Shown piece by piece: positions 35,072-44,347 of a stretch of 64,000 nucleotides of DNA (the stretch's first letter is position 1; every line of letters begins with the position of its first letter). The notes below the pieces were generated by a model. The model saw nothing but the letters and a program-made list of their open reading frames with translations, searched no databases and was not told where the DNA came from. The DNA comes from CAXSBR01 sp964236495 (lineage in GTDB: Bacteria; Actinomycetota; Actinomycetes; Mycobacteriales; Jatrophihabitantaceae): contig CAXSBR010000001.1 in NCBI GenBank assembly GCA_964236495.1, forward strand, positions 124,001-188,000. Reading direction: 5' to 3'. The translations under genes and the position numbers were made by a program.

Positions 35072-36456
35072 CCCAGACCAGCGAGCTGTCTCAATACGAG
35101 CAGCGCGTGGAGCAGGTCCGACAGCAGCTCGCCGACCTGCCTCCCGACGTCCGTCCGCGGCTGCGCAAGAAGACGTCCAATCTGTTCCGCCCGCGCGCGT
35201 TGACCCCCGGAACACTCGACGCAAGCCTGTTCGACGGCGTTCTCTGCATCGACGTCGCAGCCCGCACCGCCGACGTCGGCGGCATGACAAGCTACGAAAA
35301 CCTCGTCGCGGCCACGCTGCAACACGGGTTGCTGCCGCTGGTGGTGCCCGAGCTAAAGACGATCACTTTGGGCGGCGCCGTCACCGGCCTCGGGATCGAG
35401 TCGTCGAGCTTTCGCAACGGCTGTCCGCACGAGTCGGTGCTGGAGATGGACATCCTCACCGGCGACGGGCAGGTCGTCACCGCAACGCCGGACAACGAGC
35501 ATCGCGATCTGTTCTTTGCCTTCCCCAACAGCTACGGCAGCCTGGGCTACGCACTGCGGCTGCGCATCGAGCTGGAGGAGGTCAAGCCGTTTGTCCATCT
35601 GCGGCATTTGCGCTTCGACCGGCTCGACGACGCGCTTCGCACGGTCGACTCGATCGTCGAGGAGCGCACCTTCGACGGTGAGTCCGTCGACTTTCTCGAC
35701 GGCACCTGGTTCAGCGCCCAGGAGTGCTACCTGACGCTGGGCAGCTACGCCGGCACCGCGCCGACGCTGTCGGACTACACCGGGCGCGGCATCTACTACC
35801 GCTCGATCCAACAGCCGCCCGGGTCGGGACAGGCCGACGACTGGCTGGGCATCAGCGACTACATCTGGCGCTGGGACACCGACTGGTTCTGGTGCTCGCG
35901 CGCGTTCGGCGCCCAGAACCCCACGCTGCGCAGGCTCTGGCCGCGGCGTTGGCGCCGTTCGGACGTCTACTGGAAGCTCGTCGCACTGAACCGGCGCACC
36001 GGGTTCGCCGACAGGCTGGAGCGGCGCCGCGGCAATCCGGCCCGCGAGGAGGTCGTCCAGGACATCGAGGTTCCGCTGGCTCGGGCCGCGGAGTTCGTCG
36101 AGTACCTCAGCGGGCTGACCGGAATCGAACCGGTGTGGCTGTGCCCGCTTCGGCAGCGCGACCCGTCGCGACGGTGGGACCTGTACGTCATGGATCCCAA
36201 CGTCACTTACGTCAACATCGGTTTCTGGTCCACAGCTGCACTGCCGGCGGGAGAAAGCGGGGGCTACTTCAACCGGCAGATCGAGGCGAAGGTCGCTGCG
36301 CTAGGAGGCCGCAAGTCCCTGTACTCCATGGCGTTCTACCCGCGCGAACAGTTCTGGAACACCTACGGGGGTGCGACCTATTTCACTGTCAAGGAGAAGT
36401 ACGATCCGGCTGGCCGATTGTTGGACCTTTACGACAAGACGGTGACGGGCCGATAA
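35068..36456 (+). CDS. tmsA: FAD-binding oxidoreductase of 10-methyl fatty acid synthesis
   Basis: 462 aa from the ATG at 35068, overlapping icd. PCMH-type FAD domain: DVGGMTSYENLVAATLQHGLLP, ITLGGAVTGLGIESSSFRNG and GDGQVV, then a long C-terminal cap. It resembles DHCR24-like reductases and pairs with the methyltransferase downstream. The same pair (BfaA/BfaB, also called TmsA/TmsB) makes 10-methyl stearate in mycobacteria and relatives, where this enzyme reduces the 10-methylene intermediate with NADPH. The symbol rests on that pairing. Confidence 0.82.
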   Translation: MTQTSELSQYEQRVEQVRQQLADLPPDVRPRLRKKTSNLFRPRALTPGTLDASLFDGVLCIDVAARTADVGGMTSYENLVAATLQHGLLPLVVPELKTITLGGAVTGLGIESSSFRNGCPHESVLEMDILTGDGQVVTATPDNEHRDLFFAFPNSYGSLGYALRLRIELEEVKPFVHLRHLRFDRLDDALRTVDSIVEERTFDGESVDFLDGTWFSAQECYLTLGSYAGTAPTLSDYTGRGIYYRSIQQPPGSGQADDWLGISDYIWRWDTDWFWCSRAFGAQNPTLRRLWPRRWRRSDVYWKLVALNRRTGFADRLERRRGNPAREEVVQDIEVPLARAAEFVEYLSGLTGIEPVWLCPLRQRDPSRRWDLYVMDPNVTYVNIGFWSTAALPAGESGGYFNRQIEAKVAALGGRKSLYSMAFYPREQFWNTYGGATYFTVKEKYDPAGRLLDLYDKTVTGR

Positions 36457-36536
36457 CGCCCGGAGTCGGTCGGGGCGGTTCGTCGGCCGGCTGGCACTAC
36501 TGGCACCGGCATGCATAGCTACGAGGAAGGTAGTCA

Positions 36537-37793
36537 ATGACGCAGATGCCCCTGGCGCAGGTGTTGTACACCGCGATCGGCGAGGCCGACGTTCGAGTAC
36601 GGGCTTATGACGGCAGTTCGGCCGGCCCGGCCGACGAGGCGCTTCCCACCGTGGTGCTCAAGAGCCCCAAGGCGCTGACGTACCTGATCACAGCGCCTTC
36701 CGAGCTGGGGCTGGCCCGGGCGTACATCTCGGGCGAGATCGAGGTGGAGGGCGACGTCTACGACGTGCTCGCCGGCGTGTGGTCCAACGCGGTGGGCATC
36801 GTGTCCTGGCGCGACCGGCTCAACGCGGTGCGCAGCTTGGATCCCAAGGCGTTGCGCTGGGTCGCGCCGCCCGAGGCCGAGATGGGTCCGCGCCGGCTGC
36901 TGGCCGGATTGCGGCACTCCCGGGGTCGCGACGCCGAGGCGATCAGCCACCACTACGACGTGTCCAACGAGTTCTACGAGATCGTGCTGGGCCCGTCGAT
37001 GGCGTACACGTGCGCGGTGTTTCCCGAGGCCGACGCCAGCCTCGAGCAGGCGCAGGCGAACAAGTTCGACCTCGTTTGCCGCAAGCTGGGCTTGAAGCCC
37101 GGAATGCGGCTACTCGACGTGGGGTGCGGCTGGGGCGGCATGGTTCGCCATGCCGTCGAGCACTACGGCGTCACAGCGCTGGGTGTGACGCTGTCGCGCC
37201 GGCAGGCCGACTGGGCGGCCAAGGCGATCGCTGATGACGGGCTGACCGGACGCGCCGAAGTGCGCTTCAGCGACTACCGCGACGTCGTCGAGACCGGCTT
37301 CGACGCGGTCTCCTCGATCGGGTTGACCGAGCACATCGGCCTGAAGAACCTGCCCGGCTACTTCGACTTCCTGTACGGCAAGCTGCGCCCGGGCGGTCGG
37401 ATGCTGAACCACTGCATCACCCGCCCGACCACCACCGAGGAGGTCAAGAGCAGCGGCTTCATCGACCGCTACGTCTTTCCCGACGGGGAGCTGGAGGCTG
37501 TCGGCGTCATCGCCTCGATCATGCAGGACACCGGCTTCGAGATCCGGCACGATGAGAATCTGCGCGAGCACTATGCCAAGACGCTCAACGGCTGGTGCGA
37601 CAACCTGGTCGCCCGCTGGGATGAGGCGGTAGCCGAGGTGGGGCTGCAGCGGGCCCGGGTGTGGTGGCTGTACATGGCCGGCTCGCAGCTCGGTTTCGAG
37701 CGCCGGGTCATCGAGCTGCACCAGATCTTGGGTGTCAAGGTCGGTCCCGATGGCCACGCGCACGTACCGCTGCGCCCCGACTGGGGCGTGTAG
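36537..37793 (+). CDS. tmsB: SAM-dependent methyltransferase, CFA synthase family
   Basis: 418 aa from the ATG at 36537 with AGGAAGG six bases upstream. N-terminal lipid-binding part, then ISHHYDVSNEFYEIVLG, SMAYTCAVF, SAM motif LLDVGCGWGGM, and GLTEHIGLKNLPGYF. This is the cyclopropane fatty acid synthase family. The flavoprotein partner upstream indicates methylation of oleoyl chains to 10-methylene, completed to 10-methyl stearate (tuberculostearate type) in membrane phospholipids. A plain cyclopropane synthase is the alternative. Confidence 0.85.
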   Translation: MTQMPLAQVLYTAIGEADVRVRAYDGSSAGPADEALPTVVLKSPKALTYLITAPSELGLARAYISGEIEVEGDVYDVLAGVWSNAVGIVSWRDRLNAVRSLDPKALRWVAPPEAEMGPRRLLAGLRHSRGRDAEAISHHYDVSNEFYEIVLGPSMAYTCAVFPEADASLEQAQANKFDLVCRKLGLKPGMRLLDVGCGWGGMVRHAVEHYGVTALGVTLSRRQADWAAKAIADDGLTGRAEVRFSDYRDVVETGFDAVSSIGLTEHIGLKNLPGYFDFLYGKLRPGGRMLNHCITRPTTTEEVKSSGFIDRYVFPDGELEAVGVIASIMQDTGFEIRHDENLREHYAKTLNGWCDNLVARWDEAVAEVGLQRARVWWLYMAGSQLGFERRVIELHQILGVKVGPDGHAHVPLRPDWGV

Positions 37794-38061
37794 TGGCACG
37801 CGGCACGGATGTCCTACTACCGTCCGAGTAAGCAGCTTGAGTCAGTAGTACGCCTGCGTCTCATGTATCAGCCGGGTGGAGACGACATAGGTGGCCTGTT
37901 GACGGCGGCGCCACCGCATCGTCGCTATCGGCATTTTTCGACGCCGTCCAGGGTGTAACAGGGTAAATCGATAGCAAATCGTGATCATTTGTGCCGGTTC
38001 ACTTATTGACAGGGTCCTCGTTGGTAGGCCTACGCTCAGGCGTCCTACATAGGAGGCAGCC
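37794..38061 (+). promoter_or_regulatory. A+T-richer intergenic stretch with candidate promoter
   Basis: These 268 bases hold no gene. Base composition becomes visibly richer in A and T than the flanks and stays so to about 39.2 kb. TTGACA at 38006-38011 matches the -35 consensus. TACGCT at 38031-38036 is a possible -10 with 19-base spacing, slightly long. AGGAGG at 38051-38056 then faces the ATG at 38062. Together they point to a functional expression signal for the decayed gene that follows. Confidence 0.45.
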
Positions 38062-38540
38062 ATGAACTTTATGCGGACGGCAGGTCGAGTGGTTGCGGTT
38101 TCACTGATCACACTTTTTGGCGTTCCGGTGGCCAACTCACTCACTGAGATGCGCCGGACTCAAGCTTGTGTGGCACGCGCGGAAACTACTTTGACGGCTA
38201 CTTACACGACGCTTCGGCTCACAGCAATACCTTCGAAGGTGCATCAGGTTTATAATTAATACTTTGCCGTACGTTTGTCAAAACGATTCGAACGGTCCAT
38301 CTCCGAGCACCAAGAGTATAGGTACCAATTCACGACTGCTTGGATCATGATCGCAGACTACGACGCCAACAGTGGGTCGCAACCGGCGTTATTGGAGAAA
38401 TTCAGGCGCAGTATACAATTGGGCAGAAGTGGTCGTCAACTACAACGATGAAGTTGTGTCGTATCACGTACCCAATTGCCAGCAGGTCAACGCATCAGGC
38501 AAGCGACTGTTCCAACTTCGACCTTTGGACAACATCGTGA
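38062..38540 (+). pseudogene. Frameshifted secreted-protein gene
   Basis: A strong AGGAGG precedes the ATG at 38062, which opens a signal-peptide-like MRTAGRVVAVSLITLFGVPVAN; this frame stops at 38259. Protein-like sequence continues in other phases: NYFDGYLHDASAHSNTFEGA (about 38184-38243), then YVCQNDSNGPSPSTKS, then YQFTTAWIMIADYDAN (38323-38370) and QQWVATGVIGEIQ (from 38367). The last frame stops at 38540, overlapping the next GTG. At least three phase changes break one gene of about 155 codons. I do not recognise the family; the pattern resembles small secreted actinobacterial proteins. Confidence 0.55.
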
Positions 38541-39193
38541 CAACACGTCGTCTAGCTGGCTATTTGTTACCTGCGCTCCTCATTATTGCCGTCGTCGGCC
38601 TCGCAATTTCTGTTTCTGGAGGAGGGCGGCGGCATAACGCTAGCTCGTCGGCGTCGGCGTTGGCGACTAGCCTTCCGCCTCTATCTTCGTCGGTTGGTTC
38701 GGCGACATTGTCTCCGTCTGCGCCTTCGACCTTTCCACCCTCGACCTTGCCCACCGTAATGCCGGATATTAGCGGAGTTGGGGCGATCATCTCGGCGCCG
38801 CCTGTTGATTACGTTGCCATCGTCTCCGAAGCGGAAGCACTGACCTACTTGTCCGAGTCAAATCTGGTCCAAACACTTTCGGCGAGAGATGTAGTACCCC
38901 CTTCAAATCTCCGCTTGGTTACCTACGCGAATCTGTTTGGACAAACAAATTCCGGTGCACCTGACACGCCGAGCGTGCCTGCTCAGCCCGCATGGCTCGC
39001 TCAGTACGATAATGTCACACCTCCGCACCAGAACGGAGGCGGTGCCGGTCGGCCCGCTCCCAGCAGTGGTGCCCCAGCGGTGACGTACTCGACGGCCGCT
39101 CCAGACCCGAATTACTCATGCCGCCTATACGTTGCCATCAGCGCGTCCACCGGTTCTGCGCTCGACAGCTTCGACTACTGCACGGATTTCTAA
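38537..39193 (+). CDS. Membrane-anchored Ser/Pro-rich hypothetical protein
   Basis: 218 aa from a GTG at 38537 that overlaps the TGA of the decayed upstream gene. The frame is open to 38372, but the extra part belongs to that gene. One membrane helix (LLPALLIIAVVGLAISV) follows a short basic start. Then comes a Ser/Pro/Thr-rich linker, a segment DYVAIVSEAEALTYLSESNLV, and a C-terminal part with two Cys (NYSC, DYC). Topology would put the bulk outside the cell. No family is recognised. Codon use is less G/C-biased than neighbours, suggesting acquisition by transfer. Confidence 0.55.
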   Translation: MTTRRLAGYLLPALLIIAVVGLAISVSGGGRRHNASSSASALATSLPPLSSSVGSATLSPSAPSTFPPSTLPTVMPDISGVGAIISAPPVDYVAIVSEAEALTYLSESNLVQTLSARDVVPPSNLRLVTYANLFGQTNSGAPDTPSVPAQPAWLAQYDNVTPPHQNGGGAGRPAPSSGAPAVTYSTAAPDPNYSCRLYVAISASTGSALDSFDYCTDF

Positions 39194-39512
39194 CAGGTCT
39201 TCGCGCACTTAGCTAAGCCGAAGCATGAACCGCGAAGCGGGACTGGGAACGGTGAATCGACGCGCTAATCCAGGCCTGTATCGCTCGCCCAGCGGTCTAT
39301 CTGGGCAAGAAACCCCGGCAGCACCACAACCGGTCCTGGCAACGCGCCGTCATAGTGCACGCCCCACCGGCGACGTGACCGTTCTGCACAGCTGGACCAA
39401 CTTGCACGTACATGTGCCACACGTGGAACTTGGTTGATTACTCGGCCGGAAGGTTGGATCAGAGGTTGGCCGTCCCGATAAACCGTTGCAGAGGTCAAGG
39501 TGGCGCCACCGC
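39194..39512. other. Intergenic region without a supported gene
   Basis: These 319 bases separate the membrane-anchored protein from galK. Short frames exist on both strands (39225-39437 plus; 39265-39648 minus) but lack ribosome sites and recognisable domains. GC content rises back to the local norm. I see no clear terminator. Confidence 0.5.
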
Positions 39513-40646
39513 TTAGAGCTTGCGCACGCCCTGGGCTGGGCGGACTTGGAAGATGCGCGGCTCGCCGAGGTGGTTCGTCTCGAATGCGGCCGTCACCGCA
39601 TCGGCCACGTCCTCGGTGTCGGCGGGTGGCGTGAGGGCAATTACGCAACCGCCGAAGCCGCCGCCGGTCATCCGTGCGCCCAGAGCGCCGGCAGAGATCG
39701 CGGCGTCCACCGCGGTGTCCACCTCGTCGACGGTGATCTCGAAGTCGTCGCGCATGGACAGGTGCGACGCTGTCAGTATCGGGCCGATGGCCGCGACGTC
39801 ACCGGCGCGTAGCAGGGCGACGACGTCGAGCACGCGGGCGTTCTCGGTCAAGATGTGGCGTACTCGGCGCACCAGGACGTCGACCTCGGACTCGTCGCCG
39901 GCCGCGACGCACGCTGCGGCGAGCCGGCGCAGTACGTCATCGACATCCTGGTCCTGCACGCCGCGCAACGACGCCACGCCCAGCAGCGCCGCGGCCTGCT
40001 CACAGTGCTTGCGCCGGGCGCCGTATTCGCCGTCGGAATGCCGGTGCGGCGCCTGGGTGTCGATGACGACGATCCGTAGGTCAGCCGAGCTCAGGTCCAG
40101 CGGCACCTGCTCGGTGTGCAGTGTCTGCATGTCGCACAGCAGCACATGGTCGGCGGTGGAGCAGACCGAGGCGAGCTGGTCCATGCCGCCGGTGGGCGCG
40201 CCGACGAAGTCGTTCTCCGACGTGCGAGCAAGCGCAACCAGATCGGACTGAACAAGATTCAGGTCGAAGAAGTCCCCGAGCGCTGCCGCCGTCGAGCACG
40301 ATAGGGCCGCCGAGCTCGACAGGCCCGCACCGAGCGGCACGTCGCCGTCCACCGAGATGTCGACACCGCCTGAGACGGACGCGGAATCGCGTCGCTGCAG
40401 CGCCCACAGAACCCCGGCCGAATAGGACGCCCAACCCTCGACCGCGGACGGCGCGAGCCCGTCCAGCGCCACTTCGACGACACCCTTCTCCTGCGCCGAG
40501 CGCAGCCGCAGGATCGGCTCGTCCAGGCCCGTCACGGTCGTGGTGCAGCCGGCTTCGATGGCGAAGGGCAGCGCGAAGCCGTCGTTGTAGTCGGTGTGCT
40601 CGCCGATCAGGTTGACCCGGCCCGGCGCACGCCACGAGACGGTCAC
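39513..40646 (-). CDS. galK: Galactokinase
   Basis: 377 aa from the GTG at 40646, which overlaps the galE stop (GTGA); an earlier in-frame start lies inside galE. GHMP kinase: galactose motif RVNLIGEHTDYNDGFALPFA, ATP loop PLGAGLSSSAAL, and MTGGGFGGCVIAL. It phosphorylates galactose to galactose-1-phosphate in the Leloir pathway. galT is not adjacent. Confidence 0.95.
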   Translation of the reverse strand: MTVSWRAPGRVNLIGEHTDYNDGFALPFAIEAGCTTTVTGLDEPILRLRSAQEKGVVEVALDGLAPSAVEGWASYSAGVLWALQRRDSASVSGGVDISVDGDVPLGAGLSSSAALSCSTAAALGDFFDLNLVQSDLVALARTSENDFVGAPTGGMDQLASVCSTADHVLLCDMQTLHTEQVPLDLSSADLRIVVIDTQAPHRHSDGEYGARRKHCEQAAALLGVASLRGVQDQDVDDVLRRLAAACVAAGDESEVDVLVRRVRHILTENARVLDVVALLRAGDVAAIGPILTASHLSMRDDFEITVDEVDTAVDAAISAGALGARMTGGGFGGCVIALTPPADTEDVADAVTAAFETNHLGEPRIFQVRPAQGVRKL

Positions 40647-41635
40647 GAGCCGCCGGCCGCCGACGACTGCGACTGTGTGAAGGTCCACGCGTCGGCCACC
40701 ATCTCGTCCAGCTCACGGTGCGGCTGCCAGCCCAGCAGTTCTCGGGCGGCGGAGTTGGACGCGATCAGCGTGGCCGGATCGCCGGCGCGCCGGCCCACCT
40801 CCTCGATGGGCAGCTCGTGTCCGGTGATCCGACGCACGGCGTCGGCCACCTCGAAGACCGAATAGCCGCGCCCGCTGCCCAGGTTGACGATGGCGTGCGT
40901 GCCCGACTGGCAGGCATCGAGCGCCAGCAGGTGCGCCTCGGCCAGGTCCGCCACGTGGATGTAGTCGCGCACGCACGAGCCGTCGGGGGTGGGGTAGTCG
41001 GTGCCGAACACGGTCAACGCGGGCCGGCTGCCGGCGGCCGCCTGCAGGGCGATGGGGATCAGGTGCGTCTCGGTGGTGTGCCGTTCCCCGAACCGGCCGA
41101 CCGCACCGGCGACGTTGAAGTAGCGCAGGCTGACCGCGCCGAACCCGTATGCCTCGGCGTAGTTGGTCAGCGCCATGTCGACGGCCAGCTTGCTGGCACC
41201 GTAGGGGTTGGTGGGCTTGGTCTCCGAGGTCTCGACGATCGGCACCTCGTCGGGCTGGCCGTAGGTCGCGGCAGTAGAGGAAAACACCATCCGCGGCACA
41301 CCGGCGGCGCGGACCGCGTCGAGCAGTGCGACGGTGCCCACGACGTTGTTGTTCCAGTACAGCGCCGGATCATCGACGGACTCACCGACCAGCGATTTGG
41401 CTGCGAAGTGCAGCACGCCGTCGAAGCCACCCGCGCCGGAGCCGCCGCCGCCGGCGCCTAGTACAGACCCTGCCTCGGTGATGGAGCGCTGCACGAGTTC
41501 CGCGCCCTCGGGCACCGCGTCGGCGTGCCCGGTGGACAGGTCGTCGAGCACCGTCACCTCGTGGCCGGCGTCGAGCAGGGCGGCGGTGACAACGCTGCCG
41601 ATGTAACCGGCACCGCCGCTGACCAGATATCGCAA
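40643..41635 (-). CDS. galE: UDP-glucose 4-epimerase
   Basis: 330 aa from a TTG at 41635 with GGAAGGAA just upstream, giving MRYLVSGGAGYIG. The frame is open to 41824 but the lead is not family-like. Extended SDR: GGAGYIGS, YGASK with the catalytic Tyr/Lys, RYFNVAGA, and CVRDYIHVADLA. It interconverts UDP-glucose and UDP-galactose, serving galactose use and cell-wall arabinogalactan precursors. A Gly-rich insert (GAGGGGSGAGG) lies near residue 80. Coupled to galK. Confidence 0.93.
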   Translation of the reverse strand: MRYLVSGGAGYIGSVVTAALLDAGHEVTVLDDLSTGHADAVPEGAELVQRSITEAGSVLGAGGGGSGAGGFDGVLHFAAKSLVGESVDDPALYWNNNVVGTVALLDAVRAAGVPRMVFSSTAATYGQPDEVPIVETSETKPTNPYGASKLAVDMALTNYAEAYGFGAVSLRYFNVAGAVGRFGERHTTETHLIPIALQAAAGSRPALTVFGTDYPTPDGSCVRDYIHVADLAEAHLLALDACQSGTHAIVNLGSGRGYSVFEVADAVRRITGHELPIEEVGRRAGDPATLIASNSAARELLGWQPHRELDEMVADAWTFTQSQSSAAGGS

Positions 41636-41836
41636 GGACGTTCCTTCCGGTCGGCGCTCAGCAAGCCCGGCGGAGCGCTGGACGTGATTCGGGCGAGCCG
41701 GCGACCCTACACTCGAAAAGGTGAGCGCCAGCAGATCCACGATAGGCGCACAGTTACTTAGGCCGCGCGAGGTCGCCTCGGCCCTCCTGGGCAGCGCTTC
41801 GCCCGGCAACGGCGCGCGGGTCACGGATATGGCGCG

Positions 41837-43159
41837 ATGAGTACCACCCTGATCAACATCCTGATCGTCTTCCTACTCATCGTCGTCGAGGGCGTGTTCG
41901 TCGGCGCCGAGATCGCTCTGGTGTCCTTGCGCGAGGGACAGGTCCGGGCGCTGGCAGACGAGGGCCGGCGCGGTGCAGCGGTCGCCCGCCTCGTCAGCGA
42001 TCCGAACCGCTTCCTGGCCACCGTGCAGATCGGCGTCACGTCCACAGCGCTGCTGTCCAGCGCATTCGGCGCGGTGACGCTGTCCGAAACGGCCAAGAAG
42101 TATCTGATCACCCGCGGAGTCGGCACCGGGCTGGCCGGGGCGCTGGGCATCGTCGGTGTCACGCTCATCATCTCCTTCGTCACGCTGGTCATCGGCGAGT
42201 TGGCGCCTAAGCGGCTAGCCCTGCAGCGGCCCGACGTCGCCGCCAAGCTGCTCTCGCCCGCGCTCGCGCGGCTGGCCACCTTCTTCAGGCCCGTCATCTG
42301 GCTGTTGTCGCGCTCCACCGACCTGGTGGTCCGCGCGCTGGGCGGTGACCCGCACGCCGGCAAGACCGCGATCAGCGAGGACGAGTTGCGCGGGCTGGTT
42401 GCCGCGCACGAGTCCCTGTCCACCGACGAACGTCGACTGATAGACGACGTCTTCGCCGCCGGTGAGCGCTCGGTGAGCGAGGTGATGGTGCCGCGAACCG
42501 ACGTCACGTTCCTGGAATCGACGCTGTCGGTAAGCCGGGCTTCGAAGACGGTGATGGATGCTCCGCACTCGCGCTATCCCGTGGTAGCCGACGGCAACCA
42601 CGACGACGTTCTGGGCTTCGTCCACATCCGCGACCTCGTTCTCGCCGACCGGGACCGGTCGCGTCAGATACGTGACTTCGTGCGCGACATCAAGCGGCTG
42701 CCGGGCTCGAAGAAGGTGCTGATCGCGATGTCGGAGATGCGCCGGGAGGGCCACCACATGGCCGTCGTCGTCGACGAGTACGGCGGCACCGACGGCATCG
42801 TCACCCTGGAAGACCTGATCGAGGAGATCATCGGCGACATCCGTGACGAGTACGACTCCGACGAGGTCGCCATGCGCCGGCTGGGCGGCGGTGACCTGGA
42901 GATCGACGCGCTGATCAACCTCGACGAGTTCGCCCAGCGCACCGGGCACAGCCTGCCCACCGGCCCGTACGAGACGGTGGGCGGCTACGTGATGGCGCGC
43001 ATCGGGCGCCTGCCCACGGTCGGCGACGAAGCAGCCGCGGAGGGATTCACGCTGACGGTGCTGGCAGTGGAGGGCCGCCGCATCGCGCGGATTCGGTTCC
43101 GCGCCCAGGAGGTGCCGGTGGACGAGGCACAGGTGACCCCGGCCATAGTCGGAGCATGA
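41837..43159 (+). CDS. CNNM/CorC-family (HlyC/CorC) transporter
   Basis: 440 aa from the ATG at 41837. The N-terminal DUF21 membrane domain has three to four helices with VEGVFVGAEIALVSLRE and VIGELAPKRLAL. Two CBS domains follow, starting EVMVPRTDVTFLE and including VVVDEYGGTDGIVTLEDLIEEIIGDI in pieces, then a CorC_HlyC C-terminal domain with GGYVMARIGRLP. Family members export or sense Mg2+ (MpfA/CorC). No other magnesium gene is adjacent; corA lies 40 kb away. Confidence 0.9.
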   Translation: MSTTLINILIVFLLIVVEGVFVGAEIALVSLREGQVRALADEGRRGAAVARLVSDPNRFLATVQIGVTSTALLSSAFGAVTLSETAKKYLITRGVGTGLAGALGIVGVTLIISFVTLVIGELAPKRLALQRPDVAAKLLSPALARLATFFRPVIWLLSRSTDLVVRALGGDPHAGKTAISEDELRGLVAAHESLSTDERRLIDDVFAAGERSVSEVMVPRTDVTFLESTLSVSRASKTVMDAPHSRYPVVADGNHDDVLGFVHIRDLVLADRDRSRQIRDFVRDIKRLPGSKKVLIAMSEMRREGHHMAVVVDEYGGTDGIVTLEDLIEEIIGDIRDEYDSDEVAMRRLGGGDLEIDALINLDEFAQRTGHSLPTGPYETVGGYVMARIGRLPTVGDEAAAEGFTLTVLAVEGRRIARIRFRAQEVPVDEAQVTPAIVGA

Positions 43160-43240
43160 GCTGGAAAGTGAGCCGGCGTATGTCGCGACGGCGACCAGCC
43201 GGCGGCGACCCGCGCTGCATGGATGCGAGAATCGCTCACC

Positions 43241-44344
43241 GTGCTTATTGACAAGCCGGTGCACAGTGACGAGCCCGACCATGCTGACGAGGCGCAGCAG
43301 TTCACGCCAACACCGCAGTCCGGCCGCAAGCGGGTGCTTTCCGGTATCCAGCCGACCGACGACTCGTTCCACCTGGGCAACTATCTGGGCGCGGTACGGC
43401 AATGGGTAGCCCTACAGGAAACGCACGACGCCTTCTACTGCGTTGTCGACCTGCACGCCCTGACCGAGACGTTGCCCGAGCCCGCGTTGCTGCGCCGCCG
43501 CACCCAGGTCTCGGCCGCCCAACTGTTGGCCGCCGGTCTCGATCCGGAGCGCTGCACGCTGTTCGTGCAGAGCCATGTGCCCGAGCACAATCAGCTGACG
43601 TGGGTGCTGGAGTGCCTGACCGGTGACGGCGAGGCCCGCCGGATGACGCAGTACAAGGACAAGTCGGCGCGCGCGGCCGAAACCGGCGAGCACGTCGGCC
43701 TGGGTTTATTGACCTACCCGATGCTGATGGCGGCCGACATCCTGCTGTACTCCGCCGACCAGGTGCCGGTCGGCGAGGACCAGCGCCAGCACCTCGAACT
43801 CACCCGCAATCTCGCCGAGCGCTTCAACGCCCGCTACGGCCAGCTCTTCACCGTGCCCGACGCCTTCATCCCCAAGGCGGCCGGCAAGATCCTCGACCTG
43901 CAGGACCCGGGCGCGAAGATGAGCAAGTCGCGTCCCGACGCGGGCACGCTGAACCTACTGGAGGATCCCTCTTCGCTGACCAAGAAGATCAAACGCGCCG
44001 TCACCGATCCCGGCAGCGACATCGTCTACGACCCGGTCGGCAAGCCCGGTGTGTCGAATCTGCTCGCCATTCTCGGCGCGGTCACCGGCCGGTCGCCGGA
44101 GGAGGCGGCCACCGAGTTCGCGGGTCAGGGCTACGGCGCACTCAAGGTGCGCACCGCCGAGGCCGTCGTCGACTTCACCGAGCCGTTCGCCCGCCGCACC
44201 CGCGAGCTCCTCGACGATGCCGGCGAGCTGGACAGGATCCTCGCGGCCGGCGCTGAGCGGGCCCGGGAGGTCGCGAGCAAGATGCTCGCCGCCGCCTACG
44301 ACCGAGTCGGCTTTCTTCCGGCTGCACCCGGTACGAGGCGCTGA
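43241..44344 (+). CDS. trpS: Tryptophanyl-tRNA synthetase
   Basis: 367 aa from a GTG at 43241; an ATG at 43223 would add six residues. Class I synthetase with the HIGH-type motif FHLGNYLG after SGIQPTDDS, the tryptophan site YPMLMAADILLY, and KMSKS in GAKMSKSRPDAG. A 35-residue polar lead before RKRVLSGIQP makes it longer than many TrpS. It charges tRNA-Trp. No Trp leader or T-box is visible upstream. Confidence 0.94.
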   Translation: MLIDKPVHSDEPDHADEAQQFTPTPQSGRKRVLSGIQPTDDSFHLGNYLGAVRQWVALQETHDAFYCVVDLHALTETLPEPALLRRRTQVSAAQLLAAGLDPERCTLFVQSHVPEHNQLTWVLECLTGDGEARRMTQYKDKSARAAETGEHVGLGLLTYPMLMAADILLYSADQVPVGEDQRQHLELTRNLAERFNARYGQLFTVPDAFIPKAAGKILDLQDPGAKMSKSRPDAGTLNLLEDPSSLTKKIKRAVTDPGSDIVYDPVGKPGVSNLLAILGAVTGRSPEEAATEFAGQGYGALKVRTAEAVVDFTEPFARRTRELLDDAGELDRILAAGAERAREVASKMLAAAYDRVGFLPAAPGTRR

Positions 44345-44347
44345 ACC

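Noticed and set aside
37842..38144. 100-aa minus-strand frame
   Set aside because: Lies antisense to the promoter and start of the decayed gene; no ribosome site or recognisable domain.
39265..39648. 127-aa minus-strand frame overlapping the galK 3' end
   Set aside because: Arg/Pro-rich, overlaps galK by more than 130 bases and has no recognisable domain.
43157..43251. Possible Trp leader peptide (MSWK...) before trpS
   Set aside because: Only one Trp codon, no terminator hairpin, and the frame ends inside trpS.
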